Part shown: piece after piece, positions 16,309-22,975 of the stretch
Layout of the letters: each line of letters starts with the position of its first letter
Numbering within the stretch: the stretch's first letter is position 1
Assembly: GCA_035765775.1 (NCBI GenBank)
Contig: DASTWV010000026.1
Location: 1-64,000, forward strand
Source of the DNA: Actinomycetota bacterium
GTDB lineage: Bacteria; Actinomycetota; CADDZG01; JAHWKV01; JAOPZY01
Length of the DNA: 64,000 nucleotides
Reading direction: 5' to 3'
Notes under the pieces: model-generated
Databases searched by the model: none
What the model was told of the DNA's origin: nothing
Seen by the model: the letters and a program-made list of their open reading frames with translations, nothing else
Made by a program: the position numbers and the translations under genes

Positions 16309-16689
16309 TCACCGGGCGGCGCTCGCCGGCGCGCCGGCCTCCGCCAGGGCCGACCGGAGGGCCGCAATCCGGCCGGGTGCCACCCAGTACCAGACCCAGC
16401 TTCCCCGCTTCTCCCGCTCCACCAGCCCGGCCTCGTAGAGGACCTTCAGATGGTGGCTCACCGTCGGCTGGGAGCGCCCGAGGGGCTCGACCAGGGCGCA
16501 GGCGCACACCTCACCCTCGGGCTGGGCCGCGATCAAGCTGAACAGCCGCAGGCGGGCGGGGTCGGCGAGGGCGGCAAAGCCCCGGGCCAGCCCGGCGGCG
16601 TCCGCCTCCTGGAGCGGTGCGGCGAGGATCGAGCAGCAGCCCTCGGCGGACGCGCCCGGGTCGCCGATGACCGGTAGGTGCTTGGCCAT
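16309..16689 (-). CDS. arsR: ArsR-family arsenic-responsive repressor
   Basis: 126-aa winged-helix metalloregulator. Core: FAALADPARLRLFSLIAA, recognition helix QPTVSHHLKVLYEAGLV, wing REKRGSWVWYWV. CxC at 62/64 (EVCACALVEPLG) sits where As(III)-binding ArsR proteins carry their thiols. Cys18-Cys19 near the N-terminus (EGCCSIL) may supply a further ligand. ATG 16689 is preferred because it lies 6 nt after a -10 hexamer, implying a leaderless mRNA. It originally stood divergent to the aquaporin-arsC-arsM operon, from which it is now separated by an insertion element. Derepression by arsenite is expected from the family. Confidence 0.85.
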   Translation of the reverse strand: MAKHLPVIGDPGASAEGCCSILAAPLQEADAAGLARGFAALADPARLRLFSLIAAQPEGEVCACALVEPLGRSQPTVSHHLKVLYEAGLVEREKRGSWVWYWVAPGRIAALRSALAEAGAPASAAR

Positions 16690-16694
16690 GGATT

Positions 16695-16738
16695 CATATT
16701 GACACTGCTCGATGGCCGTGGCAACATCCATATCGACA
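16695..16738. promoter_or_regulatory. Overlapping divergent ars promoters and putative ArsR half-sites
   Basis: Minus strand, for arsR: TTGCCA (complement of 16719-16724), 17-bp spacer, CAATAT (complement of 16696-16701), then ATG six nt later. Plus strand: a consensus TTGACA at 16699-16704, with a weak -10 CAACAT 17 bp on. Direct repeats CATATTGACA (16695-16704) and CATATCGACA (16729-16738) are candidate ArsR contacts. The insertion element begins 6 nt to the right. Confidence 0.55.
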
Positions 16739-16743
16739 TCGGT

Positions 16744-16769
16744 GGGAACTATAAAGTTGACGCATGTAC
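16744..16769 (+). repeat. Left terminal inverted repeat of the IS1595-like element
   Basis: GGGAACTATA... ending CATGTAC. It pairs with 18755-18780 at 21 of 26 positions (blocks of 9, 5 and 7). It also contains the -35 hexamer of the transposase promoter. Confidence 0.9.
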
Positions 16770-16786
16770 TTGTTCCATGTTAATAT
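16757..16786 (+). promoter_or_regulatory. Transposase promoter
   Basis: TTGACG (16757-16762), 18-bp spacer, TAATAT (16781-16786). The ATG follows 6 nt later, so the transcript should be leaderless. The -35 lies inside the left inverted repeat, so transposase bound to the end could repress its own promoter (inference). Confidence 0.65.
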
Positions 16787-16792
16787 ACACCC

Positions 16793-17743
16793 ATGGGAAA
16801 GACAAATCGCAACGACCCGGTACGAGCGAAGTCATCTGAGTCCACGACTTCACTCATGGAATTCGACCGCCAGTTCCCCGACGATGCTGCCTGCCTCGAC
16901 TGGCTGGTCGGCTACCTCTATCCGGTCGGGGTGCACTGCCCCACGTGCGAGAAGGTCACCAAGCATCACCGGGTGAAGACCCGCACCTGCTTTGCCTGCC
17001 AGTTCTGCGGGCACCAGGAGTACCCGATGAAGGGGACGATCTTCGAGGGCTCCTCCACATCCCTCAGGCTGTGGTTCTACGGGATCTACCTGATGGCAAG
17101 CACTCGTGGTGGGATCTCCGCCAAGCAACTTGAGCGCGAGCTCGGGGTGTCCTACCCGACCGCGTGGCGAATGTTCAACAAGATCCGCTCGCTGATGGGT
17201 CAGGACGCCGATGCCCCCATGGAGGGGACCATCGAGATGGACGAGGCCTACATCGGTGGCAAGCCACGGCTGGGCGACGTGCGCAACAGGCAGGACGCAC
17301 GCATGTGGGCCGAGAAGAAAGCCAAGGTCTTCGGCATGGTCCAGCGGCAGGGGCAGATCGCGGCGCACGTCGTTCCGAGCACTCGCTCGGCAACGGTCAT
17401 GGAGCATGTCGAGGCGCGGGTGCTTCCCGGCTCGCTGGTCTACACCGACGAGTCCCCGATCTACACCCGTGCGGTGCCTGCGGCTGGGTACGAGCACCGC
17501 CGGGTGCATCACGCGGCCAAGGTCTACGTGGACGGGGACGTGCACACCCAGACCATCGAGGGCTTCTGGGCTCTGTTCAAGGGGGGCCTGACCGGCGTCT
17601 ACCACTCGGTATCTGAGAAGTACCTCCAGGACTACGTTGACGAGTACGTGTTCCGGTACAACCACCGGAGGGTCAACGTGTTTGAGGCGATTCTTTCCCG
17701 GATAGAGAAGGCTCCTGACGCCCCCCCTGGGCCGCCTGCTTGA
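16793..17743 (+). CDS. IS1595-family (ISXO2-like) transposase
   Basis: 316-aa DDE-type transposase. N-terminal zinc ribbon: two CxxC pairs (HCPTCEKV, FACQFCGHQEYPMKGTIFEG). A helix-turn-helix-like region follows (GGISAKQLERELGVSYPTAW). The catalytic core shows Asp in IEMDEAYIGG, Asp in VYTDESPIY and the C-terminal acidic/Asn region HTQTIEGFWALFKGGLTGVY, ending YVFRYNHRRVN. The length matches the family and the gene looks intact, so the element may be active. The last about 70 nt overlap the 3' end of a convergent small ORF. Confidence 0.95.
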   Translation: MGKTNRNDPVRAKSSESTTSLMEFDRQFPDDAACLDWLVGYLYPVGVHCPTCEKVTKHHRVKTRTCFACQFCGHQEYPMKGTIFEGSSTSLRLWFYGIYLMASTRGGISAKQLERELGVSYPTAWRMFNKIRSLMGQDADAPMEGTIEMDEAYIGGKPRLGDVRNRQDARMWAEKKAKVFGMVQRQGQIAAHVVPSTRSATVMEHVEARVLPGSLVYTDESPIYTRAVPAAGYEHRRVHHAAKVYVDGDVHTQTIEGFWALFKGGLTGVYHSVSEKYLQDYVDEYVFRYNHRRVNVFEAILSRIEKAPDAPPGPPA

Positions 17744-17846
17744 GCAGGGACTCGAACTCCTCCTTGGTCGGCACGGGGATCTCCAGACCCTTGTCCGTGG
17801 TCTGTGAGGGCTCGTCTGGCCTCGTGAGCTTTCGACTTCGTGGCAT
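17673..17846 (-). CDS. 57-aa small protein within the IS element
   Basis: ATG at 17846 (complement) is preceded by GGAGG four nt away. The product is basic at the N-terminus (MPRSRKLTRP) with a central EIPVPTKEEFESLLKQAA segment. EIPVP-x-REEF-like short proteins are common near mobile or accessory genes, but I cannot assign a function. Its 3' end overlaps the transposase gene by 71 nt in convergent orientation. Its start is only 18 nt from the divergent passenger gene. It could affect transposase expression by antisense transcription (inference). Confidence 0.6.
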   Translation of the reverse strand: MPRSRKLTRPDEPSQTTDKGLEIPVPTKEEFESLLKQAAQGGRQEPSLSGKESPQTR

Positions 17847-17864
17847 GGTGCCTCCAGTTTAGTC

Positions 17865-18674
17865 ATGGCACGACTCGGGAGCGTTGATGGGAAGATCGAA
17901 TGGGCCGAACAGCACTTGGGTGATCTTGAAGCCCAGATCAGGGACTTCCATGGGCGCAAGCCCTATGAAGTCGTCACCCAGCAGCACCCCCAGCAATCGG
18001 ACCAGAGCCAGATGGTCCTGCGGATCCGCGAGGAGATCCCTGACGCCATTGCTCTTCGAGCCGGAGACATTGCCCACAACCTGCGGTCCGCCCTCGACCA
18101 CCTTGGATGCCTCGCTGTCAAACGTAACAGCGGGGCCGTTACCAGCGACACCGCGTTTCCTATCCGCCGCCGAGAGGGTACGCCGACGGCCAATGAAACG
18201 AAATCCCTCGTGTATAGCAAAGTAAAAGGTGCCTCGGCTGCCGTCATCCAAGAAATGCTCCGCCTGCAGCCATACGAGGAAGGGAACGACGAGAGCCTCT
18301 GGGCTCTTAACTACCTCGATATCGTCGACAAGCACCGCATCCTGATCGCTGGCCTTGCAACCCATGAAAGCGTAAACATTGATTTCGGCGCACGGATGCA
18401 AGAAACCCTCCGAGGTATCCCCGAGTTTGCTGACTGGCAGGTTCCCAAATTGGTTCTTGGGCTCCGACCGGCTGAGCGCTTTCCGCTCCACGAGGGCTAT
18501 GTGCTCTATGAAGCTCCCACCGAAGAGGTAGCGAAAGGCAATCCGAGTTTCACGTTTGACATAGCGCTCGGCGAGCCGCAGATCCTTGAAGGAAAGCCCA
18601 TGCTTCCAGTGCTCACGGACTTGGCGCAAGCGGTCAGAGCCACCGTCGACTTGTTCCGACCGCTTCTGTATTGA
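17865..18674 (+). CDS. IS passenger gene, uncharacterised 269-aa protein
   Basis: Soluble protein without signal or membrane segment. The recognisable part is RIREEIPDAIALRAGDIAHNLRSALDHLG near residues 53-81. This pattern (GDxxHNLRSALDHL) recurs in a widespread uncharacterised bacterial family, often on mobile DNA, and resembles four-helix nucleotide-binding proteins (weak). DKHR near residue 151 is also conserved-looking. ATG 17865 has no clear Shine-Dalgarno; the mRNA may start very close. A 9-bp hairpin follows the stop. AT content is higher than in flanking genes, consistent with transfer on the element. A defence or toxin role is possible but unproven. Confidence 0.7.
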   Translation: MARLGSVDGKIEWAEQHLGDLEAQIRDFHGRKPYEVVTQQHPQQSDQSQMVLRIREEIPDAIALRAGDIAHNLRSALDHLGCLAVKRNSGAVTSDTAFPIRRREGTPTANETKSLVYSKVKGASAAVIQEMLRLQPYEEGNDESLWALNYLDIVDKHRILIAGLATHESVNIDFGARMQETLRGIPEFADWQVPKLVLGLRPAERFPLHEGYVLYEAPTEEVAKGNPSFTFDIALGEPQILEGKPMLPVLTDLAQAVRATVDLFRPLLY

Positions 18675-18680
18675 CCGCTC

Positions 18681-18705
18681 AGAGGCAGGGTTCATGCCTG
18701 CCTCT
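18681..18705 (+). terminator. Hairpin after the passenger gene
   Basis: Perfect 9-bp stem AGAGGCAGG (18681-18689) and CCTGCCTCT (18697-18705) with a 7-nt loop, 6 nt after the stop. It lacks a T-run. Confidence 0.55.
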
Positions 18706-18725
18706 TGCGCGCGCTGGCCCGGGTT

Positions 18726-18751
18726 AGGATATCGTTAGTCATCGATATCCT
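18726..18751. repeat. Subterminal inverted repeat in the IS element
   Basis: AGGATATCG (18726-18734) and CGATATCCT (18743-18751) form a perfect 9-bp dyad with 8-bp spacer, just inside the right end. It may be a transposase or host-factor site. It now lies about 55 bp upstream of the aquaporin start and could affect its transcription. Confidence 0.5.
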
Positions 18752-18754
18752 GCC

Positions 18755-18780
18755 GTACATGTAGGAACTTGATAGTTCCC
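18755..18780 (-). repeat. Right terminal inverted repeat of the IS1595-like element
   Basis: Complement of the left end (reads GGGAACTATC... to CATGTAC from 18780 inward), followed at once by the target duplication ACATCGGT (18781-18788). Confidence 0.9.
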
Positions 18781-18804
18781 ACATCGGTCGATGCGAGGAG
18801 GGAC

Positions 18805-19566
18805 ATGCCAACGAGTCGCCAGATCGGCATTGGGCAGCCCCACGCAGGCTCGCCGCTCGCCAGCCGCCTGCTCGCCGAGTTCATCGGCACCGCGCTACTG
18901 GTGGCAGCCGTGGTCGGTTCGGGCATCGCCGCCTCGCACCTCTCCCCAGGCGACGTCGGCCTGCAGCTCTTCGAGAACGCGGCGGCCACGGCAGCCGCCC
19001 TCGTGGCCATCATCCTGGCGCTGGGCCCGGTCTCCGGGGCGCACCTGAACCCGGTGGTCACCCTGGCCGACCGCTACTTCGGCGGCATCAGCTCCCGGGA
19101 CGCCGGGGGCTACATCGCTGCCCAGCTCGCCGGTGGCGCGATGGGGTCGGTGGTGGCCAACCTCATGTTCTCGCTGCCGGCAGTCGAGGTGTCGACGAAA
19201 GCCCGCAGTTCCGGTGGCCTGTGGTTCGCCGAGGTGGTGGCCACCTTCGGGCTGGTGCTGGTCATCTTCGGGGTGGTGCGCTCCGGGCGGTCGACCGCCG
19301 CCCCGTTCGCCGTGGGCGCCTACATCGGCGGGGCCTACTTCTTCACCGCCTCCACCAGCTTCGCCAACCCGGCGGTGACCGTCGCCCGGACCCTGTCCGA
19401 CACCTTCGCCGGGATCCGCCCCTCGTCCGCTCCCGGGTTCATCGTCGCCCAGCTGATCGGCGCCGCCCTGGCGGTGGTCAGCGTCCGGGTCCTGTACCCG
19501 GCCATGGGGCGCAGCGCCGGCGACGTCATCCTCCCGCACGCCGCCGCCGGCGGGGGCCGGGGCTGA
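18805..19566 (+). CDS. Aquaglyceroporin-type channel of the ars operon
   Basis: MIP-family channel of 253 aa. Both pore NPA boxes are visible: HLNPVVT (NPV variant) near residue 78 and FANPAVTVART near 188, among six hydrophobic helices. With arsC and arsM directly downstream, the likely role is passage of arsenite or methylated arsenicals, as known for AqpS-type channels that replace ArsB. ATG 18805 is chosen for its GAGGAGGG ribosome site; earlier in-frame codons lie across the insertion junction. The IS element sits 24 bp upstream, so the native promoter is displaced by about 2 kb. Confidence 0.88.
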   Translation: MPTSRQIGIGQPHAGSPLASRLLAEFIGTALLVAAVVGSGIAASHLSPGDVGLQLFENAAATAAALVAIILALGPVSGAHLNPVVTLADRYFGGISSRDAGGYIAAQLAGGAMGSVVANLMFSLPAVEVSTKARSSGGLWFAEVVATFGLVLVIFGVVRSGRSTAAPFAVGAYIGGAYFFTASTSFANPAVTVARTLSDTFAGIRPSSAPGFIVAQLIGAALAVVSVRVLYPAMGRSAGDVILPHAAAGGGRG

Positions 19567-19616
19567 ACCGTCGGCCCCGGCGACCATCCGCAGCCAACCA
19601 GGAAAGGAGCAGGCCA

Positions 19617-20051
19617 GTGAGCGACACCCCGGAGGTGCTGTTCGTGTGCGTCCACAACGGCGGGCGCTCCCAGATCGCGGCGGGCTTCCTGCAGCACTAC
19701 GCCGGCGACCGGGTGCGCGTCCGTTCCGGGGGCTCCGCCCCTGAGGATCAGGTCAACCCCCTGGTGGTGGCCGCCATGGCGGAGGCCGGGATCGACATCT
19801 CCGCCGAGGTGCCGAAGAAGGTGACCGACGCGGCGGTGGAGGCGGCCGACGTGGTGGTCACCATGGGCTGCGGCGATGCCTGCCCCTTCATCCCCGGCAA
19901 ACGCTACGAGGACTGGGATCTCAGCGACCCGTCCGGCACGACCATCGAGGAGATTCGCCCCATCCGCGACGACATTGAGTGCCGGGTTATCGCCCTGCTC
20001 GACGAACTGGTCGGGGCGCAGACCGGGGAAGGAGCCATCAGCAATGGATGA
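19617..20051 (+). CDS. arsC: Arsenate reductase, LMW-phosphatase type (mycothiol/thioredoxin class)
   Basis: 144 aa. Catalytic loop CVHNGGRS (Cys11, CX5R) is the phosphatase-type P-loop that attacks arsenate. A second redox pair lies in TMGCGDACPF (Cys85, Cys89), and DPSG near residue 105 supplies the general-acid Asp. The GCGDACP pattern resembles actinobacterial enzymes that use mycothiol and mycoredoxin. GTG start with GGAAAGGAG 8 nt before. The stop overlaps the arsM start by 8 nt (ATGGATGA), so the two are translationally coupled. Product arsenite is the substrate of the next gene. Confidence 0.92.
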   Translation: MSDTPEVLFVCVHNGGRSQIAAGFLQHYAGDRVRVRSGGSAPEDQVNPLVVAAMAEAGIDISAEVPKKVTDAAVEAADVVVTMGCGDACPFIPGKRYEDWDLSDPSGTTIEEIRPIRDDIECRVIALLDELVGAQTGEGAISNG

Positions 20052-20811
20052 CCGCACTGTGCGGGAGGCAGTCCGAACCCGCTACGCAGAACTCGCCGTG
20101 CTGGCCTCCACGCAGGCGGTGAGCTGCTGCGGGGAGGGTGAGGCCTGCTTCGGCACCGCCGGCTACTCCGGCGCCGAGCTGGCCGACCTCCCGGAGGCCG
20201 CCGCCCTGGCCTCCCTGGGCTGCGGCAACCCCACCGCCGTGGCCGAGCTGGGCGAGGGCGAGGTGGTCCTGGACCTGGGGTCGGGCGGAGGCATCGACGT
20301 CATCCTCTCTGCCCGCCGGGTCGGGCCGGCCGGCAGGGCCTACGGGCTCGACATGACCGACGAGATGCTGGCCCTGGCCCGGGCCAACGCCGCCGAGGCG
20401 GGGATCGCCAACGTAGAGTTCCTGAAGGGTCACATCGAGGCCATACCGCTGCCCGACGCCAGCGTGGATGTGGTGATCTCCAACTGCGTCATCAACCTGT
20501 CCCCGGACAAGGGCGCCGTGCTGGCCGAGGTGGCCCGGGTGCTGCGCCCCGGGGGCCGCTTCGCCGTCAGCGACGTCATCGCCGATCCCGACCTCGACGA
20601 GGCCACCCGGGCGGACATGGCGGCCTGGACCGGCTGCATCGCCGGCGCCCTCACCGCCGACTCCTACCGGGGGCTCCTGGCGGCGGCCGGCCTGGGCGAC
20701 GTGGAGATCCGGGAGACCCACCGGGTCCACCCGCAGGCGGGCTCGGCCGTCATCCGGGCGCGCAAGCCGGGCGGCGGCCTCCCCGCCCCGCCCGCTACCG
20801 GGCGGGCATAA
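20044..20811 (+). CDS. arsM: Arsenite S-adenosylmethionine methyltransferase
   Basis: 255-aa class I methyltransferase. SAM motif I is [20 protein letters not shown] (75-94). Cysteines expected to bind As(III) are Cys60 (LGCGNP), Cys148 ([11 protein letters not shown]) and Cys198 (TGCIAGAL), matching the three essential thiols of known ArsM. Cys28-Cys29 and Cys35 are also present. It makes methylated, partly volatile arsenicals. Translationally coupled to arsC. Its last 17 nt overlap the convergent gene on the minus strand. Confidence 0.93.
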   Translation: MDDRTVREAVRTRYAELAVLASTQAVSCCGEGEACFGTAGYSGAELADLPEAAALASLGCGNPTAVAELGEGEVVLDLGSGGGIDVILSARRVGPAGRAYGLDMTDEMLALARANAAEAGIANVEFLKGHIEAIPLPDASVDVVISNCVINLSPDKGAVLAEVARVLRPGGRFAVSDVIADPDLDEATRADMAAWTGCIAGALTADSYRGLLAAAGLGDVEIRETHRVHPQAGSAVIRARKPGGGLPAPPATGRA

Positions 20812-21172
20812 AGCGCAGGCCGCTCCACACATCGTCCACCGAGATGGCCGACACCACCTGCCAGCCCCGGCGGGTCAACCCCTCCCAGCCCCGGTCCCGG
20901 GTGAGGTCGGTGGCCACCTTGGCGCTCTGCTTGGGGTAGCAGCACCACAGCACGCCGTTCGGCACCAGGGCGGCGAGGGCCTCGTCCACGTGGCCGGCCA
21001 GGCCCGCCTGGTCGGGGCAGAAGAACTGCACCACATCCGCCGGGCCGGCGGGGACGACCTCCGCGCCCTCGGGCAGGCTGCCCAGCCGGTCGGCGTAGCC
21101 CAGCGGCGGGTGGACCAGCAGGAGGCTCCCGCCCGGTTTGAGCAGCAGCTTCTCGGGCAGCGTCTTGCTCAT
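20795..21172 (-). CDS. DUF3052-like small protein
   Basis: 125 aa, beginning KLLLKPGGSLLLVHPPLGYADRLG and ending [21 protein letters not shown]. This organisation (KxGxxxLLLxxPxGY, then LWxxYPK, DDxWSALRF) occurs in a widespread uncharacterised family sometimes labelled DUF3052-like; the assignment is tentative. It follows the carbamoyltransferase gene by 20 nt on the same strand, so they are probably co-transcribed. Its 3' end overlaps arsM tail-to-tail by 17 nt, with no space for a terminator between them. Confidence 0.65.
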   Translation of the reverse strand: MSKTLPEKLLLKPGGSLLLVHPPLGYADRLGSLPEGAEVVPAGPADVVQFFCPDQAGLAGHVDEALAALVPNGVLWCCYPKQSAKVATDLTRDRGWEGLTRRGWQVVSAISVDDVWSGLRFMPAR

Positions 21173-21192
21173 CGGCCCGAGGTCAGCCTCGG

Positions 21193-22911
21193 TCAGCCTG
21201 GGTCCGATGGCGGCCCAGCCGTCGGAGCCGGCCGCACCTTTTCCAGGACGTAGTTCCCGATCACCAGGGCGTCCAGGCCGGTGGAGAAGTAGGTGCGCAC
21301 GGCCTCGCCGGGCGAGCTCACGATGGGTTCGCCCTGGTCATTGAACGAGGTGTTCAGCACCATAGGGACCCCGGTGCGCCGGTGGAACGACTCGATGAGC
21401 CGGCGGAACAGCGGGTTGGCGGACTCGGTGACGGTCTGCAGGCGGCCGGTGCCGTCCACATGGGTGATGGCGGGCACCTCCTTCTGGCGTTCCGGACGGA
21501 CCGGCAGGCAGAGCAGCATGAACGGCGAGGGCGCCACGGGCTCGAACCACTGGGGCGCCTCCTCGGCCAGCACCGAGGGCGCGAACGGCCGGAAGGGCTC
21601 CCGGTGTTTCACCTCGGCGTTGATGGTGTCCTTCATGTGGTCCGGCCGGGGGTCGGCCAGGATCGACCGGTTCCCCAAGGCCCGGGGCCCCACCTCGGCC
21701 CGCCCCTGGAACCATCCGGTGATCCGGCCCCGAGCCAGCAGCTCGGCGGCGGCGTCGGCCGGGTCCGCCACCTCCCGGTAGGTCAGCTTGCGTTCGTCCA
21801 GCGCCCGGCGGATCTGGGCGTCGGTGAAGGCCGGCCCCAGGTAGGCGTGCTCCATCTGCCAGTCCCGGGGCTTGCCGGTGTCGTGGTGCCAGGCGGCGAG
21901 CGCGCCCCCGATCGCATTGCCCGCATCGCCGCACGGCGCCGGGATAAAGACCTCGTCGAAGGGGCCGTCCACCAGTAGCCGGGCGTTCATCACCGAGTTC
22001 AGGGCCACGCCCCCAGCCAGGCACAGGGATTTGGTGCCGCCCGACTCCCGGTAGGCCCAGCGGGCCAGATGCAGGGCCACCTCCTCGGTGACCGCCTGCA
22101 CCCCGTAGGCCACATCCTCGTGGTGGGCGGTCAGCGGCTCCCCCGGCGGGCGGGGCGGGCCGAAGCGCGTGAGGAACCGGGGCGAGACCCAGCCCCGCTC
22201 GGTGTGCCAGCCCGCCCAGGACAAGTCGATGCGGAAGTCGCCGCCGTCCAGGAGGCGCACCATCGAGCGGAAGTCGTCCAGGTAGGTGGGCCGCCCGAAC
22301 GACGCCAGGCCCATGGTCTTGCCTTCGTCGTAGTTGGGCTTGAACCCGAGCCACCAGGTGACCGCCGAGTACAGCTCACCCAGGGAGTGGGGGTGGCGCA
22401 CCTGGTGGATGGTGCGCATGCTCGTGCCCTCGCACAGGAAGGCGGCGGTGGACAGGTAGTCACCGCCCCGGTCGATGCTGAGCGTGACCGCCCGGTCGTA
22501 GGGCGAGGTCAGGAACGCCGCCGCCCCGTGGGTGTCATGGTGGCCGAGGAACCGGATCTCCTTGTGGAAGCCGTGCCGCCGGCGAAAGTCCCGCGCCTTC
22601 CAGACGTGGCGGCCGTCCACGTAGGTCTGCTTGGCCCAGTGCTTGGCCGAGCGGGGCAGGTGGGGCAGGATGTCGAAGGCCATCCCCCGGGCGTAGTCGA
22701 GGGCGGGGCGGTAGTCGAAGGTGACGACGTCGATGTCCGCCATCTCGAGGCCGCCGGTTTCCAGGCACCAGCCGATGGCGAGGTCGGGGAACTTCCAGGT
22801 GTGCTTCTCCCGGCTGAGGCGCTCCTCCTCGACGAAGGCCACCACCTGGCCGTCCATCACGAGCGCCGCCGCCGTGTCGTGGGCGAGGCAGTTCAGACCG
22901 AGGATGTTCAC
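21193..22911 (-). CDS. NodU/CmcH-type carbamoyltransferase
   Basis: 572 aa. N-terminal Kae1/ASKHA-fold half: MNILGLNCLAHDTAAALV, metal-binding His in HHDTHGAAAFLTSP, LSIDRGGDYLSTA. The C-terminal half has LAGGVALNSVMNARLL, GRAEVGPRALGNRSILADP and KHREPFRPFAPSVL, all hallmarks of the family. These enzymes transfer carbamoyl from carbamoyl phosphate to a hydroxyl of a sugar or natural product. It lacks the acylphosphatase and zinc-finger regions of HypF. The upstream P450 gene (64 bp gap, same strand) suggests joint modification of one small molecule; the acceptor is unknown. Confidence 0.88.
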   Translation of the reverse strand: MNILGLNCLAHDTAAALVMDGQVVAFVEEERLSREKHTWKFPDLAIGWCLETGGLEMADIDVVTFDYRPALDYARGMAFDILPHLPRSAKHWAKQTYVDGRHVWKARDFRRRHGFHKEIRFLGHHDTHGAAAFLTSPYDRAVTLSIDRGGDYLSTAAFLCEGTSMRTIHQVRHPHSLGELYSAVTWWLGFKPNYDEGKTMGLASFGRPTYLDDFRSMVRLLDGGDFRIDLSWAGWHTERGWVSPRFLTRFGPPRPPGEPLTAHHEDVAYGVQAVTEEVALHLARWAYRESGGTKSLCLAGGVALNSVMNARLLVDGPFDEVFIPAPCGDAGNAIGGALAAWHHDTGKPRDWQMEHAYLGPAFTDAQIRRALDERKLTYREVADPADAAAELLARGRITGWFQGRAEVGPRALGNRSILADPRPDHMKDTINAEVKHREPFRPFAPSVLAEEAPQWFEPVAPSPFMLLCLPVRPERQKEVPAITHVDGTGRLQTVTESANPLFRRLIESFHRRTGVPMVLNTSFNDQGEPIVSSPGEAVRTYFSTGLDALVIGNYVLEKVRPAPTAGPPSDPG

Positions 22912-22975
22912 CGGGCGGCATTCTACGGGCCGGCCCGGGAAGCAGCCGGCGGGCCGGCCCGGAGCACGGCGTCGG

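Larger units (their letters stand above)
16744..18780 (+). mobile_element. IS1595-family-like insertion element with passenger genes
   Basis: Complete 2,037-bp element. Ends are 26-bp imperfect inverted repeats (21 of 26 identical) starting GGGAACTAT. It is flanked by an exact 8-bp target duplication ACATCGGT at 16736-16743 and 18781-18788. IS1595 elements are known to make 8-bp duplications and sometimes to carry passenger genes. Contents: promoter, ISXO2-like transposase, a 57-aa antisense ORF and a 269-aa passenger. Base composition is visibly less GC-rich than the surroundings. Removing the element and one duplication rejoins the arsR and aquaporin upstream regions. Confidence 0.93.

Noticed and set aside
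21193-22911. HypF candidate
   Set aside because: Carbamoyltransferase of NodU/CmcH type; lacks acylphosphatase and zinc-finger regions required of HypF.
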